The notes: generated from the letters alone by a model not told the origin. A DNA stretch of 64,000 bases from Bacteroidia bacterium (GCA_021740845.1 JAIOYZ010000018.1:29101-93100); one strand, 5' to 3'; numbered from the stretch's first letter, positions 46,834 through 57,042 are shown. Translations and numbers: made by a program.

Positions 46834-49800
46834 TTGTACCGTAGCTTAAAAATAAAATACCTGCCAACGCTTCTCACTTTCGCCTTTGTAATTACACTGG
46901 TGTGGGGAGCTACACCCCGTCTGCGACCATACAGAATGAGGGATTTTACCGTTTTACCACCTGATAGTCTGGACTCTGACACATCCAGAAAACTGAGGTA
47001 TCCGATTCGAGATAAGAAATCATATGAGTTAGAAACGGTAAAGCATCCATTGGATTTATCTGAACCAGCTAACTTTAAGGAAAAATACACTTTAGATCCA
47101 GAATCTTATAAATACGACCGCTCCTCTAAAATTGGAGATTTGGAATACAAGCTTCCAGCCTCCACCTCTATTTCTGAGCAATTGAAAGCTGAAAGTAAAA
47201 AAGACAACCAAGATTATTTTAGACAAAGGGCACAAGCACAAAATTTTGCCAAGGGAAATGGCATTCTTCCTCAGATAAATATTGGTAATAAAGTAGTAGA
47301 CAAGATTTTTGGAAATGGGATAATTGATATTCGTCCGAGAGGAACTGCAGAAGTAATTTTTGCAGGAAATTTTAATACTGTTAGAAACCCTGCTTTTAGT
47401 TTACGCCAACAAAAAACTGGGCAATTTGATTTCAAGCAAAAAATTCAATTGAATGTAACAGGACAAGTTGGAGACAAGTTGAAGGTTAACATGAATTATG
47501 ATACCGAAGCTACTTTTGAGTTTGAGAACCAAATGAAATTGGACTTTGCTGGCAAAGACGATGACATTATCAAAAAGGTGGAATTGGGTAATGTGAGTTT
47601 GCCTTTAAACTCTAGTTTAATTCAAGGTAGCTCTAGTTTGTTTGGTGTTAAAACTACCATGCAATTTGGCAAATTAACTGTAACGGCAGTTGCTAGTCAG
47701 CAAAGAGGAAAAACACAAGAAACAGAATTAGCGGGAGGAACATCTACTACCAAATTTGATATTCAAGGTGATAATTACGATATGAATCGACATTATTTCT
47801 TGGCTCATTATTTTAGAGATAATTACGAAGCATGGCTTAGAAATTTGCCTTTTGTAGGATCACCTGTTGTTATAACAAGAGTAGAAGTTTGGGTAACCAA
47901 CCGTAGTGGTTCTTTTGAGCAATCACGTGATGTAATAGGTTTTGCAGATTTGGGAGAATCTACCCATCGCAACAATACAAATTGGAAGGTGAATGAAGGA
48001 GTTTTGGTTGGCAATGGTGTTAATAATTTATACGACCCAGTTAACCCAAATACTTATTTAAATGGAAATGGAAATGCTGCTGATGCTGCAAAGTTTAGAG
48101 CTAGTTACCAGATAGAAAATAAATTAATGGAAGATTTTTCTTCCACGCAATTGAAGCCCATTTCTCAATATCAATTGGTAAATTTTGCTCGTCAGTTAAA
48201 CCCCAACGAATATTCTTTTAATCCACGTTTAGGTTATATCTCTTTGAACCAAGCGTTGAATAACGACGATGTATTGAACGTGGCTTATGAAGGAACCATC
48301 AATGGTGTACCTTTTAAAGTGGGAGATTTTAGTCAGGACATTCCAAGGAATACAGATAACCCAGAAGTGCTTTTCTTAAAAATGTTGAAAGGCCCAAGTC
48401 TTCGTCCGGATTTGCCTATTTGGGATTTGATGATGAAGAATGTGTATTCATTGGGTTCATTTCAAATACAATCCAAAGAATTTAAGTTGAACCTAGTTTA
48501 TGCTGATGATCCAAGTGGAACTGATTTAAATTATTTGCCGGTTCAAAACGAACCTTTGTTAAGCAACCAACCTTTGCTTAATGTGTTTAATGTTGACAAG
48601 ATGAACACCCAGCAGGAGCCTGTTTCTGATGGTTTGTTTGATTATGTAGAAGGTGTTACGGTAAACTCACAAACAGGTAGAATTTACTTGCCAACGGTTG
48701 AGCCTTTTGGTTCTTATTTGCAATCTAAATTTGTTAACGACAAAGAGCTAGCTAATTATTATTGCTTCTTTGCTTTATATGATTCCACAAGATTTTCTGC
48801 CGTTCAGCAGCCACAGTTCAATAAATTTTTCTTAAGAGGAAGTTATCAAGGTTCTAGCACCAATGAGATTTCTTTAGGTTCAACCAATGTACCTAGAGGC
48901 TCTGTAAAAGTTACTGCCAATGGAGCACCTTTAACAGAAAACTCAGATTATATTGTAGATTATAATTTAGGCAGAGTTAAGATTGTAAACACGGCATTAC
49001 TGAATTCTGGAGCAATTATAAAAGTTTCTTCTGAAAGCAATAACTTGTTTCAGATACAGCAAAAGAATTTACTAGGCGCACGTTTTGATTATAAGTACAA
49101 CAAAGATTTGGTTTTGGGTTCAACCTTTTTGTATTTAAACGAAAGACCACTTACACCTAAGGTTAATTTGGGAGAAGAACCTATTTCCAATATGATTATT
49201 GGTTTTGATGGATCGTATACCAAGCAATCTAATCTCCTAACCAAATTGGTAGATAAGCTACCCTTTATTTCAACAAAAGAACCAAGTAACTTTACCGTAT
49301 CTGGAGAATATGCAAGGTTGATTCCAGGTATCCAAAAATCATTAGGAAGCAAAGGGAATGCCTATCTAGATGACTTTGAAGGAGCTGAAACACCTTTCGA
49401 TTTGAGATTAGGAAATTCTTGGTCGTTGGCAAGTACACCACAAGGGCAACCCGATTTATTTCCTGAAGGCAATTACAATAATAACTTAGAATATGGCTTT
49501 AAGCGAGCCAATTTAGCTTGGTATACCATTGCAACTACATTTTACAGAAATGATGCCTTTACACCTGAGCATTTAAAGAAAGATCCCAATGCATTATCAA
49601 CACACGCTACTCGTGAGGTATTGCAACAAGATGTATTTAAAAACAAACAAATTCAACAAGGTTTACCTACTACCCTACCAACTTTCGACTTAAGTTTTTT
49701 CCCTACCGAAAAAGGTCCTTACAATTATACCGTAGATGGATTAAACGAAGATGGATCCTTAAAAAATCCAAGGTCGAATTGGGGTGGAGTGATGCGTAAA

Positions 49801-52800
49801 ATTGACCAAAATGATTTTGAGCAAGCTAATATTGATTATATTGAAATGTGGGTGATGGACCCATTTGCAGATAAACCTGCAAGTGTTGACAGAGGATATT
49901 TATACATTAATTTAGGAAACATTTCTGAGGATATTTTAAGAGACAACAGACGTTCTGCTGAGAATGGTTTGCCTAAAAATAATACTCCAGAGCAAATGGC
50001 CCTAACCGATAGCACAGCTTGGGGAAGAGTGCCTAAAACACCTGTTATTAATTATGCATTTGATGCAGATGAAGCAATAAGACAGAATCAAGATATTGGA
50101 TTGGATGGATTGAATGACGATGCCGAAAAGGAATTCTACAAGCAACAATACCTGGATAAATTATTGAATAAGTTTGGACCAACAGCTACTGCTTATGTGA
50201 ATGCTCTTGAAGATCCCTCTAATGATAATTACCATTATTATTTAGGAACAGATTACGATGGTAAAAACGAAGGATTATTGGATAGGTATAAGAAATTTAA
50301 TAGGCACCAAGGTAATTCTCCAACGGTAAATCAATCTCCAGAAACCTACCCTACTGCTGCTACCAATGTACCAGACAATGAAGATTTGAACCGAGATTAT
50401 ACGGTGAATGGTGTAGAAGAATATTTTCAATATAGAATTGAAATTGCTAGAGATGCTTTTATCATTGGAAAGAATTATGTAACGGATACCTTAACTACCA
50501 ATGCCAAATTTATTAATGGAGATTATGCACCAGAGCGTTGGTATCAATTAAAAATACCTGTAAGAGAATACCAAAGAAAAGTAGGTGAAATCAACGATTT
50601 TAAATCGATACGTTTTATACGTATGTATATGCAAGGGTTTGAAGAAAACACCATCATGCGTTTTGCTACTTTACAATTGGTACGTGCAGATTGGCGCAAA
50701 TATTTAAACAATTTAGAAGCAGGTGGAGAGCACAAGCCAATTGACCCAACCGACAATACTCAGTTTGTGGTTTCAACTGTAAACATTGAGAAAAACGGCC
50801 AAAGGAAGCCAATTATTTATACTGTACCACCAGGCATTCAAAGAGAAATAGATTTTAGTTCACCAAATAGTATCCAACAAAACGAACAAGCAATTAGCTT
50901 ACTTACTTGTAACTTAAAAGACGGGGACGCAAGAGGTGTATTTAAAAACACCAATGTGGATTTACGTCAGTACGGACATTTAAAAATGTTTGTGCATGCA
51001 GAAGGTAAGAATTTACAAACAGGTGAATTAACAGCATTCTTTAGATTTGGTACCGATTTAACCAATAACTATTACGAATACGAAATACCGCTTGAAATAA
51101 CAAAGGAAGGCGAAAGTGACCCTAATAATATTTGGCCAACGGGGAATGAGATGGACATTGTTTTGGAGGAGATGATTAATACCAAAATTGCTCGAACCAA
51201 TCTTGGTGTTGCCTTCACGGCACCTTATACGCGGCAGGTAGGAAAAGCCAAATATACCGTTGTGGGTATGCCCGATTTTAGTCAGTTAAAGATTATGATG
51301 GCGGGTGTAAGAAATCCTAAACGAGTTCCAGGAAGTACCACTGACGATGGACTACCCAAGTGCTCAGAAGTTTGGTTTAACGAATTGCGCATGACAGACT
51401 TTAACACAAAAGGAGGTGATGCTGCAACAGGAAGGATATTAGCTAAACTGGCAGATTTTGGTAATGTGCAATTGAGTGGAAGTTATAGAGGTGTAGGTTG
51501 GGGAGGTATAGATAAAAAATTGGTTGAACGCAACCTTGCCGACAACTATGTTTATGATGTTCAAACCAATTTTGAATTGGGTAAATTCTTTCCATTAAAA
51601 TCTGGAATCTCCATTCCATTCTTCTTCTCTTATGGAAATACTATTATTCGTCCGTTTTACAACCCTTTGAACCCAGACACCAAGTTGCAGAAGGAAATTG
51701 ACGAAACAACTAACCCAGAAAGAAGTGCTCAAATAAGTAGGGCCGCAGACGATTATACATCCCGAAAAAGTTATAATTTTACCAATGTAAGAAAGAATAG
51801 AACAGGCTCTAAAACGGCTTACCCATGGGATATAGAGAATGTAGCACTAACCTATTCGTATACAGAAACGTTTAGAAGAAATCAGACCTTAGAGTATAAT
51901 TTAATTAAGAATTACAAAGGGATGCTTACCTATAATTACAATTTTGTAAACAAACCATTTGAGCCATTTAAGAAAGTAATTAAGAACAAGAATTTGGAGT
52001 TGATAAGAGATATTAACTTTAATTATTTGCCAGCTAGTTTGGGCTTTAGAGCGGAGGCAGATAGACGTTACGGAGAATTGCTGAACCGAAACAATGATAG
52101 TAAGGAAACGCTATTACCTGTGCTTTATGATAAGATGTTTACCATGCGTCGGTATTATGAGTTTAGGTATGATATCACCAGAAATATCAAGCTAAATTAC
52201 AATGCAACAAATGATTCGAGGGTAGATGAACCGAATGGAAAAATTGGTAAGGATACACCAGAGAAACAAGATACCATTTGGAACAATTTCTGGAGAGGTG
52301 GAAGAACAACTAAGTACGACCAAACGGCACGATTGGATGTAAATATTCCAGTAAATAAAATTCCGTATATGCAATGGGTTAGTCAGTTTACCTATAATTA
52401 TAATGTAAACTACCAATGGATGCAAGCACCACCAGCAGCAGATAGTTTGGGAAATACCATCCAAAATTCGCAGCAGCAACAATGGAATTTAAATTTGAAT
52501 TTTATTCAGTTGTACAACAAATTTGGTATTTATAGAAAAGTAACCAACCCTAATGGGGGAGCATCTTCTAAGCCAAAAGCTAAAGGACAATTAGAAGCAG
52601 GAGGAGATAAAAACAAAGCAGACAAAGAAGACAAAGGAAGAGACAGTTATCCAATTTGGGTGAGCGTGCCCGTAAAACTTCTTACCATGGTAAAAAATGC
52701 TGGAGGATCATACAGTACAACCCAAGGAACTGCCTTACCAGGATTTAACCCTAGACCAAAATATTTGGGAATGGATCCAGCTAACAATAATGCGCCAGGA

Positions 52801-54009
52801 TTAGATTTTATCTTTGGTATGCAGGACCCTAATTTTAGGTATAAGGCCGCAGAAAACGGATGGATTAGCACCGATGAACGATTGGTAAATCCATATTTAC
52901 AAAACTACCAAGAGGCAATTACTGCAAGAGCTTTGCTTGAACCAATTACCGATTTAAGAATTGATTTGAATGCCTCTAAAAATTACTCTAGAAATTTAAC
53001 TGCTTATTTTAAATACGATCCGGATAGCAATGGAGGTATGTATAGAGATTTTGGAACACCAATAGAGCAAGGAAGTTATAGCATTAGTTACAGTGTAATA
53101 AGAACTGCATTTAGCAAGGAAGATGAAAATGGGGTAAGTGAGGTATTTAAACAATTTGAGGCCAATCGTATAGATATTGCCAGAAGATTAGCCTTGGAAA
53201 AAGGAATTGAAATCCCGAGCGACTCCTTCCCAGAAGGATATGGAGCATACCAACAAGATGTATTAATACCAGCATTTTTATCTGCGTATAGAGGAGTTTC
53301 AACTGGTTCGGTTGGTCTATCTCCTTTCCAGAATTTCCCAATTCCCAATTGGAAAGTTACCTATAACGGATTGAGTAAGTTAAAAGCTGTAAAAGAGTTT
53401 GCTTCCAATATCAATATACAAAGTGCGTATCAAAGTTCATATAATGTGGCTGGCTTTCAAACGGTAATGGATACGGCTAGAAATACTACCTTAAGTACAG
53501 ATTTTACACCTGGATATGTTATTCGCCAAATATCCATTACAGAGCGTTTTGGACCACTCATTGGTATTGATGTTACTTTAGTAAATAATATTACAACCAG
53601 CTTTAAATACAACAGAGATAGAACCTTAAATCTTGCTTTAGGTAATAGACAATTGAATGAGCAAAGCGGACATGAATTTGTTTTTGGAGTTGGTTATAGA
53701 ACTAATAAATTAGTTTTACCATTTACTATTGGCGGACGAAAAAAGATGTTGAATAATGACATTAATTTCCGTTTTGATTTTACCATTCGTGAAAACCAAA
53801 CCAAGGTTCGTAATTTGGATCAACCATCCAACGACCCAGTATCTGGACAAAATGTATTGAGCTTTAAACCAACCATAGATTATATGATTAATGAGAAATT
53901 GATGTTGCGTATTTTCTATGATAGAAGAAGAACCAATCCGTTTACATCTAACTCCTTCCCTACTATTATTACCAGCGGTGGATTTTCTATCCGTTATACC
54001 ATTCAATAG
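46834..54009 (+). CDS. sprA: T9SS outer-membrane translocon SprA (Sov)
   Basis: 2391 residues from TTG 46834. The signal-like segment YLPTLLTFAFVITLVWGA is followed by a giant beta-barrel. SprA forms the pore through which T9SS cargo crosses the outer membrane; in gliding members it is also needed for motility. Hallmarks are the repeated TAEVIFAGNFNTVRNPAF / GQVGDKLKVNMNYDTEATFEFENQMKLDF region near the start, the DDFEGAETPFDL segment, and the C-terminal strands ending GGFSIRYTIQ. The order ruvA-sprA is known from other Bacteroidota. It carries one-mismatch motif copies only (e.g. 48540). Confidence 0.95.
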   Translation: MYRSLKIKYLPTLLTFAFVITLVWGATPRLRPYRMRDFTVLPPDSLDSDTSRKLRYPIRDKKSYELETVKHPLDLSEPANFKEKYTLDPESYKYDRSSKIGDLEYKLPASTSISEQLKAESKKDNQDYFRQRAQAQNFAKGNGILPQINIGNKVVDKIFGNGIIDIRPRGTAEVIFAGNFNTVRNPAFSLRQQKTGQFDFKQKIQLNVTGQVGDKLKVNMNYDTEATFEFENQMKLDFAGKDDDIIKKVELGNVSLPLNSSLIQGSSSLFGVKTTMQFGKLTVTAVASQQRGKTQETELAGGTSTTKFDIQGDNYDMNRHYFLAHYFRDNYEAWLRNLPFVGSPVVITRVEVWVTNRSGSFEQSRDVIGFADLGESTHRNNTNWKVNEGVLVGNGVNNLYDPVNPNTYLNGNGNAADAAKFRASYQIENKLMEDFSSTQLKPISQYQLVNFARQLNPNEYSFNPRLGYISLNQALNNDDVLNVAYEGTINGVPFKVGDFSQDIPRNTDNPEVLFLKMLKGPSLRPDLPIWDLMMKNVYSLGSFQIQSKEFKLNLVYADDPSGTDLNYLPVQNEPLLSNQPLLNVFNVDKMNTQQEPVSDGLFDYVEGVTVNSQTGRIYLPTVEPFGSYLQSKFVNDKELANYYCFFALYDSTRFSAVQQPQFNKFFLRGSYQGSSTNEISLGSTNVPRGSVKVTANGAPLTENSDYIVDYNLGRVKIVNTALLNSGAIIKVSSESNNLFQIQQKNLLGARFDYKYNKDLVLGSTFLYLNERPLTPKVNLGEEPISNMIIGFDGSYTKQSNLLTKLVDKLPFISTKEPSNFTVSGEYARLIPGIQKSLGSKGNAYLDDFEGAETPFDLRLGNSWSLASTPQGQPDLFPEGNYNNNLEYGFKRANLAWYTIATTFYRNDAFTPEHLKKDPNALSTHATREVLQQDVFKNKQIQQGLPTTLPTFDLSFFPTEKGPYNYTVDGLNEDGSLKNPRSNWGGVMRKIDQNDFEQANIDYIEMWVMDPFADKPASVDRGYLYINLGNISEDILRDNRRSAENGLPKNNTPEQMALTDSTAWGRVPKTPVINYAFDADEAIRQNQDIGLDGLNDDAEKEFYKQQYLDKLLNKFGPTATAYVNALEDPSNDNYHYYLGTDYDGKNEGLLDRYKKFNRHQGNSPTVNQSPETYPTAATNVPDNEDLNRDYTVNGVEEYFQYRIEIARDAFIIGKNYVTDTLTTNAKFINGDYAPERWYQLKIPVREYQRKVGEINDFKSIRFIRMYMQGFEENTIMRFATLQLVRADWRKYLNNLEAGGEHKPIDPTDNTQFVVSTVNIEKNGQRKPIIYTVPPGIQREIDFSSPNSIQQNEQAISLLTCNLKDGDARGVFKNTNVDLRQYGHLKMFVHAEGKNLQTGELTAFFRFGTDLTNNYYEYEIPLEITKEGESDPNNIWPTGNEMDIVLEEMINTKIARTNLGVAFTAPYTRQVGKAKYTVVGMPDFSQLKIMMAGVRNPKRVPGSTTDDGLPKCSEVWFNELRMTDFNTKGGDAATGRILAKLADFGNVQLSGSYRGVGWGGIDKKLVERNLADNYVYDVQTNFELGKFFPLKSGISIPFFFSYGNTIIRPFYNPLNPDTKLQKEIDETTNPERSAQISRAADDYTSRKSYNFTNVRKNRTGSKTAYPWDIENVALTYSYTETFRRNQTLEYNLIKNYKGMLTYNYNFVNKPFEPFKKVIKNKNLELIRDINFNYLPASLGFRAEADRRYGELLNRNNDSKETLLPVLYDKMFTMRRYYEFRYDITRNIKLNYNATNDSRVDEPNGKIGKDTPEKQDTIWNNFWRGGRTTKYDQTARLDVNIPVNKIPYMQWVSQFTYNYNVNYQWMQAPPAADSLGNTIQNSQQQQWNLNLNFIQLYNKFGIYRKVTNPNGGASSKPKAKGQLEAGGDKNKADKEDKGRDSYPIWVSVPVKLLTMVKNAGGSYSTTQGTALPGFNPRPKYLGMDPANNNAPGLDFIFGMQDPNFRYKAAENGWISTDERLVNPYLQNYQEAITARALLEPITDLRIDLNASKNYSRNLTAYFKYDPDSNGGMYRDFGTPIEQGSYSISYSVIRTAFSKEDENGVSEVFKQFEANRIDIARRLALEKGIEIPSDSFPEGYGAYQQDVLIPAFLSAYRGVSTGSVGLSPFQNFPIPNWKVTYNGLSKLKAVKEFASNINIQSAYQSSYNVAGFQTVMDTARNTTLSTDFTPGYVIRQISITERFGPLIGIDVTLVNNITTSFKYNRDRTLNLALGNRQLNEQSGHEFVFGVGYRTNKLVLPFTIGGRKKMLNNDINFRFDFTIRENQTKVRNLDQPSNDPVSGQNVLSFKPTIDYMINEKLMLRIFYDRRRTNPFTSNSFPTIITSGGFSIRYTIQ

Positions 54010-54011
54010 CT

Positions 54012-54656
54012 ATGGATTTTCTTTCTGATGATTTGCAAGATTATTGCGAACAACATAGTTCCAATGAACCCGATGTACTAAAAAAATTAAACCGACAAAC
54101 ACATGCTCAAGTGCTTCAACCACGCATGTTAAGCGGGCATTTGCAAGGCAGGTTTTTAGCCATGATTAGTAAATTGGTTCAGCCCAAAACTATTTTAGAA
54201 ATTGGAACATATACGGGTTATTCTGCGCTTTGTTTAGCAGAAGGATTGACAGAAGGTGGCAAGCTTATAACCATAGATGTGAACCCTGAATTAGAAGACA
54301 TGGTGCACCAATATATTGAGGAAGCAGGCATGCAAGATAAAGTTCAAATGATTATTGGAGACGCCTATCAAATTATTAGAACGCTGCCGCAAAACTTTGA
54401 TTTGGTATTTATAGATGCCGATAAAGCGAGTTACTCTAAGTATTATGATTTGGTAATTGAAAGGCTGAACCCAGGAGGATTAATTTTGGCAGATAATGTT
54501 TTGTGGAGCGGAAAGATAGTGGAAGAAAAAGCGCTTGCCAAAGATAAAGACACTCAGTTATTAGATGCGTTTAATAAAAAGGTTAAGGCTGATCCAAGAG
54601 TAGAATGCATGTTATTACCCTTGCGAGATGGAATGATGATGGTTCGTAAGAAGTAA
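54012..54656 (+). CDS. Class I SAM-dependent O-methyltransferase (COMT-like)
   Basis: 214 residues. It starts 2 bp after the sprA stop, so it is probably cotranscribed. SAM-binding motif ILEIGTYTGYSALCLAEGL, acidic motif IDVNPE, and the metal-binding FIDADKASY of the caffeoyl-CoA/catechol O-methyltransferase branch are present. It ends LRDGMMMVRKK, the usual family end. The substrate is a small catechol-like molecule in relatives; unknown here. Confidence 0.9.
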   Translation: MDFLSDDLQDYCEQHSSNEPDVLKKLNRQTHAQVLQPRMLSGHLQGRFLAMISKLVQPKTILEIGTYTGYSALCLAEGLTEGGKLITIDVNPELEDMVHQYIEEAGMQDKVQMIIGDAYQIIRTLPQNFDLVFIDADKASYSKYYDLVIERLNPGGLILADNVLWSGKIVEEKALAKDKDTQLLDAFNKKVKADPRVECMLLPLRDGMMMVRKK

Positions 54657-54678
54657 AATTTTTTTAAATCTTTGATTG

Positions 54679-54942
54679 TTAATCGTAAATCTCTTTGCGG
54701 TCTCCTATCTCCATGATATCAATAATTCTTATGGTATCATCAATGGAATATATAACTCTAAAATTGCCGATTCTAATTCGCCAAAGTTCACTTAATTTTC
54801 CTTTAAGTTTCTTGCATTTTAATGGTCTTGGATTCTCTGCAAGGCCAAGTATTGCATTTGTTACTTTTAATCGAATCGCTTTGTTGGGTAAAGATTCTAA
54901 AGATTTAGCTGCCGATTTTTTTATCGAGACAGAATATTTCAT
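54679..54942 (-). CDS. RelE/ParE-superfamily toxin
   Basis: 87 residues. The pattern MKYSVSIKKSAAKSLESLPNKAIRLKV, KCKKLKGKLSELWRIRIGNFRVIYSIDD and IRIIDIMEIGDRKEIY is that of RelE-family ribosome-dependent mRNA interferases. Basic residues and the C-terminal Tyr are in the usual places. It overlaps its antitoxin by 4 bp and is transcribed after it. Confidence 0.9.
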   Translation of the reverse strand: MKYSVSIKKSAAKSLESLPNKAIRLKVTNAILGLAENPRPLKCKKLKGKLSELWRIRIGNFRVIYSIDDTIRIIDIMEIGDRKEIYD

Positions 54943-55133
54943 AGCTTTCCTTTTTTCTTCAATTCTTTAACTACTATTTCAAAGGGAATACTTTCCTCCT
55001 CTTTCCGTGATTCAGCAATTAGAACATCAAGAAGGTCTTCAATTTCTTCTTCATGTTTTTTAAAAGTTTTTAAATCAATAACAACTGCTTGCCTTCTGTT
55101 TTTGTCGTCTGTTATATAACTTATGCCTTTCAT
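54939..55133 (-). CDS. RelB/Phd-like antitoxin
   Basis: 64 residues. The N-terminal half ISYITDDKNRRQAVVIDLKTFKKHEEE resembles the Phd/RelB DNA-binding fold; the C-terminal half is helical and charged and would bind the toxin. The first gene of the pair; the upstream AT-rich region has two TTAGACA repeats (about 55151 and 55176) that may be its operator. Confidence 0.78.
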   Translation of the reverse strand: MKGISYITDDKNRRQAVVIDLKTFKKHEEEIEDLLDVLIAESRKEEESIPFEIVVKELKKKGKL

Positions 55134-55500
55134 GTTATTCTATTTTATTTAGACAAATATATTAAATTCACTTAGACATTAAATATAAAAACCACTCAAA
55201 TTAAAACCTTATTTATTCTTTGAGAATAAAGCTTATCTAACAGTTAAAATAAATATAGACAACTATTTGGTCTATAAATAACTTTGACTGACTAGGTTTG
55301 ACCAAAATCTATAACATAGATTAGAGCAAACATGTAATGTTTGGTGTTTTCAAATTTGCCTTTAAAATTTCAAATATCCAAAAACTACGTTTGGTTCAAA
55401 CCGAAATATAAAAGGGAAGAACCTACTAAGAGGATTATAAAAAAATTTAAGGTTCTTTGTTAATTCAATTTTTAGTAGCTTTGAAAGAGATCATTGCAAA
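55134..55500. other. AT-rich gap between the toxin-antitoxin pair and a decayed one
   Basis: No gene is seen. It contains the TTAGACA direct repeats next to the antitoxin start, a small perfect hairpin AATCTA-TAACA-TAGATT (55306-55322), and an iterated-motif copy in a 36-bp repeated block (55380-55415). Confidence 0.6.
55380..55415 (+). repeat. 36-bp repeat containing the iterated motif, copy A
   Basis: Identical over 36 bp to 57007-57042. It contains ACGTTTGGTTCAAACCGAAA followed by TATAAAAGG. Similarity continues weakly on the right (ctactaa). Confidence 0.85.
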
Positions 55501-55731
55501 ATGAAAACCGAATTACAAGTAAATATTAGCTTTGACCAAATTCTCTCAATGGTTAAACAATTGCCTAAACAGCAAAAATTAAGACTATCAAAGGAATTGG
55601 AAAAGGAAGTTGTTGGTTAAAAGCTTTCTAAATTATTAACTACTTTCAAGACCAAAGGATTAAGTTTAGACGAAATTACCAAAGAAATTGAGTTTGTTAG
55701 ACAAGATATTTATGACAAACAAAAGCGTTAA
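55501..55731 (+). pseudogene. VapB-type antitoxin gene with an in-frame stop
   Basis: ATG 55501 opens MKTELQVNISFDQILSMVKQLPKQQKLRLSKELEKEVVG and meets TAA at 55618-55620. The same frame then continues as KLSKLLTTFKTKGLSLDEITKEIEFVRQDIYDKQKR to TAA 55729-55731. Together the two halves (76 sense codons) look like a single antitoxin of the type found upstream of PIN-family toxins in Bacteroidota, broken by one nonsense codon. Its end overlaps the start of the toxin fragment, the normal layout of such pairs. Confidence 0.7.
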
Positions 55732-55876
55732 AGTTATTTTTGATACGAACGTTTGGATTAGTTTTTTAATTGGTAAATGCTTGGCTAAAATTAAAGAAAA
55801 TATTCTCATAAATATTTTCCAACTTCATAATATTACCAACAAAAATATTACAATTTCAGTAAAAAATAAGTCATGA
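55712..55876 (+). pseudogene. N-terminal remnant of a PIN-domain (VapC-like) toxin
   Basis: From ATG 55712, TNKSVKVIFDTNVWISFLIGK is a typical PIN-domain start with the first catalytic Asp (FDTN). After about 28 residues the sequence no longer resembles a PIN domain and ends at 55876. The remaining acidic residues are missing, so the toxin should be inactive. A TTG further up (55688) is not needed. Confidence 0.72.
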
Positions 55877-56043
55877 GTAAAGCAAAAATAATAGAATTGG
55901 ATGTGGACTTTATAGGAGGAGAAAGGTCTTTAACAAAGGAAGATGAGCAAGCAATTAGCGACTTTTTGAAAAGAAAAAATTTACAATCTAAAATTGCCCA
56001 AAGAGCTAAGAAGACAACAAAGCGACCAAAATCCTTAGCATAA
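55873..56043 (+). CDS. Small ORF of 56 residues, unknown
   Basis: ATG 55873 overlaps the upstream TGA by 4 bp. The product begins MSKAKIIELDVDFIGGERSL, continues with TKEDEQAISDFLKRKN and ends in a lysine-rich tail (KKTTKRPKSLA). It has the coding look of a small Bacteroidota protein often met beside toxin genes, but I cannot name the family. After the stop, another frame reads VISEKLHKAIVITREYQKN to 56105, possibly the relic of a partner. Nothing further is seen to 56361. Confidence 0.45.
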   Translation: MSKAKIIELDVDFIGGERSLTKEDEQAISDFLKRKNLQSKIAQRAKKTTKRPKSLA

Positions 56044-56361
56044 GAAAGTAATTAGCGAAAAATTGCATAAGGCTATTGTCATCACACGTGAATATCAGAA
56101 GAACTAAAATGTGTGAAAATCTCAATGCGGCAACATGAAAAATGTCTAAAATATAAACGCAGGAATAGCCTAAGTCTAACGGTGCGAAAAAATACTAATC
56201 AAAAATAAGAAATGTTTTGAATTGCAAATTTCTGTTTGATTCAACAGAAATTTGCTAAACTTGCCATTAAGCTATATCATTTTCTAAATGCAAATAGTTA
56301 GATGTTTTTTCACTCAACTTAACTAGGCACTACGGAAGAATTTACTATCTTAGGGAGGCAA

Positions 56362-56718
56362 TTAGTCAAAAAAATAGGAATACAATGGGGAATTCCAACC
56401 AATAAAATTGATGACTAAACTTGCTATTACACAAATTTGCAAAAAGCGATACCTCTCGATGAAAATGGTATACCCTATTTTGTAAAGCTGGAATAAAATA
56501 AAAGACAATACTAGTATTAGTGCAATTATTTCAATATTGTAATATACATACGAATATTTTAGAAAGGAAATCTTAATGTCAGATTTATAGGAAGAAATAC
56601 TATCCATGAACATTTTGTTGTAGTGCTTCTTACCATAAATGCTAAACAATAAAGTTCTGTAAAAATGTTCACAGTTTGGAAAAACAACTATTAAGATTAG
56701 AATATTTACTTTTTTCAT
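56362..56718 (-). CDS. Hypothetical small membrane protein
   Basis: 118 residues from the ATG at 56718. Three hydrophobic stretches (NILILIVVF, IIALILVLSFILFQLY and ICVIASLVINFIGW) and a KKHYNKMF region. Very AT-rich and Ile/Tyr/Lys-rich, with no family recognised. It may be a decayed or horizontally acquired gene, or no gene at all. Confidence 0.3.
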   Translation of the reverse strand: MKKVNILILIVVFPNCEHFYRTLLFSIYGKKHYNKMFMDSISSYKSDIKISFLKYSYVYYNIEIIALILVLSFILFQLYKIGYTIFIERYRFLQICVIASLVINFIGWNSPLYSYFFD

Positions 56719-57006
56719 GTTTAAATCAATAATCTGATTCAATTAATATTTTCGCTCTTTCGTTTAAAGGATCCCAGCTTTTATCTAACGTCTAATGATA
56801 TTAAAAATTACCTATTTTATCATGATCAATCCATCTATTATATGCTCCTGGAAGTTTATCTGAAATAATATCTCCACTCTATAAACCCTAATATTGTATG
56901 AGCCAGGATTCACTTTATAAACAGCATCACGATCTCGGTGGGTTGCAAGTCCATAAATTTGACAATACAATCTTGAATTAGGAGCAAGTCGGCCAACAAC
57001 TTTTCT

Positions 57007-57042
57007 AAAAACTACGTTTGGTTCAAACCGAAATATAAAAGG
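57007..57042 (+). repeat. 36-bp repeat containing the iterated motif, copy B
   Basis: Identical to 55380-55415. A one-mismatch motif copy (GGTTTGAATC) lies 36 bp further right, in opposite orientation. Confidence 0.85.

Noticed and set aside
46834..54009. Several minus-strand ORFs of 60-96 residues within sprA
   Set aside because: They are shadows of a strongly conserved plus-strand gene and have no domain or start signals.
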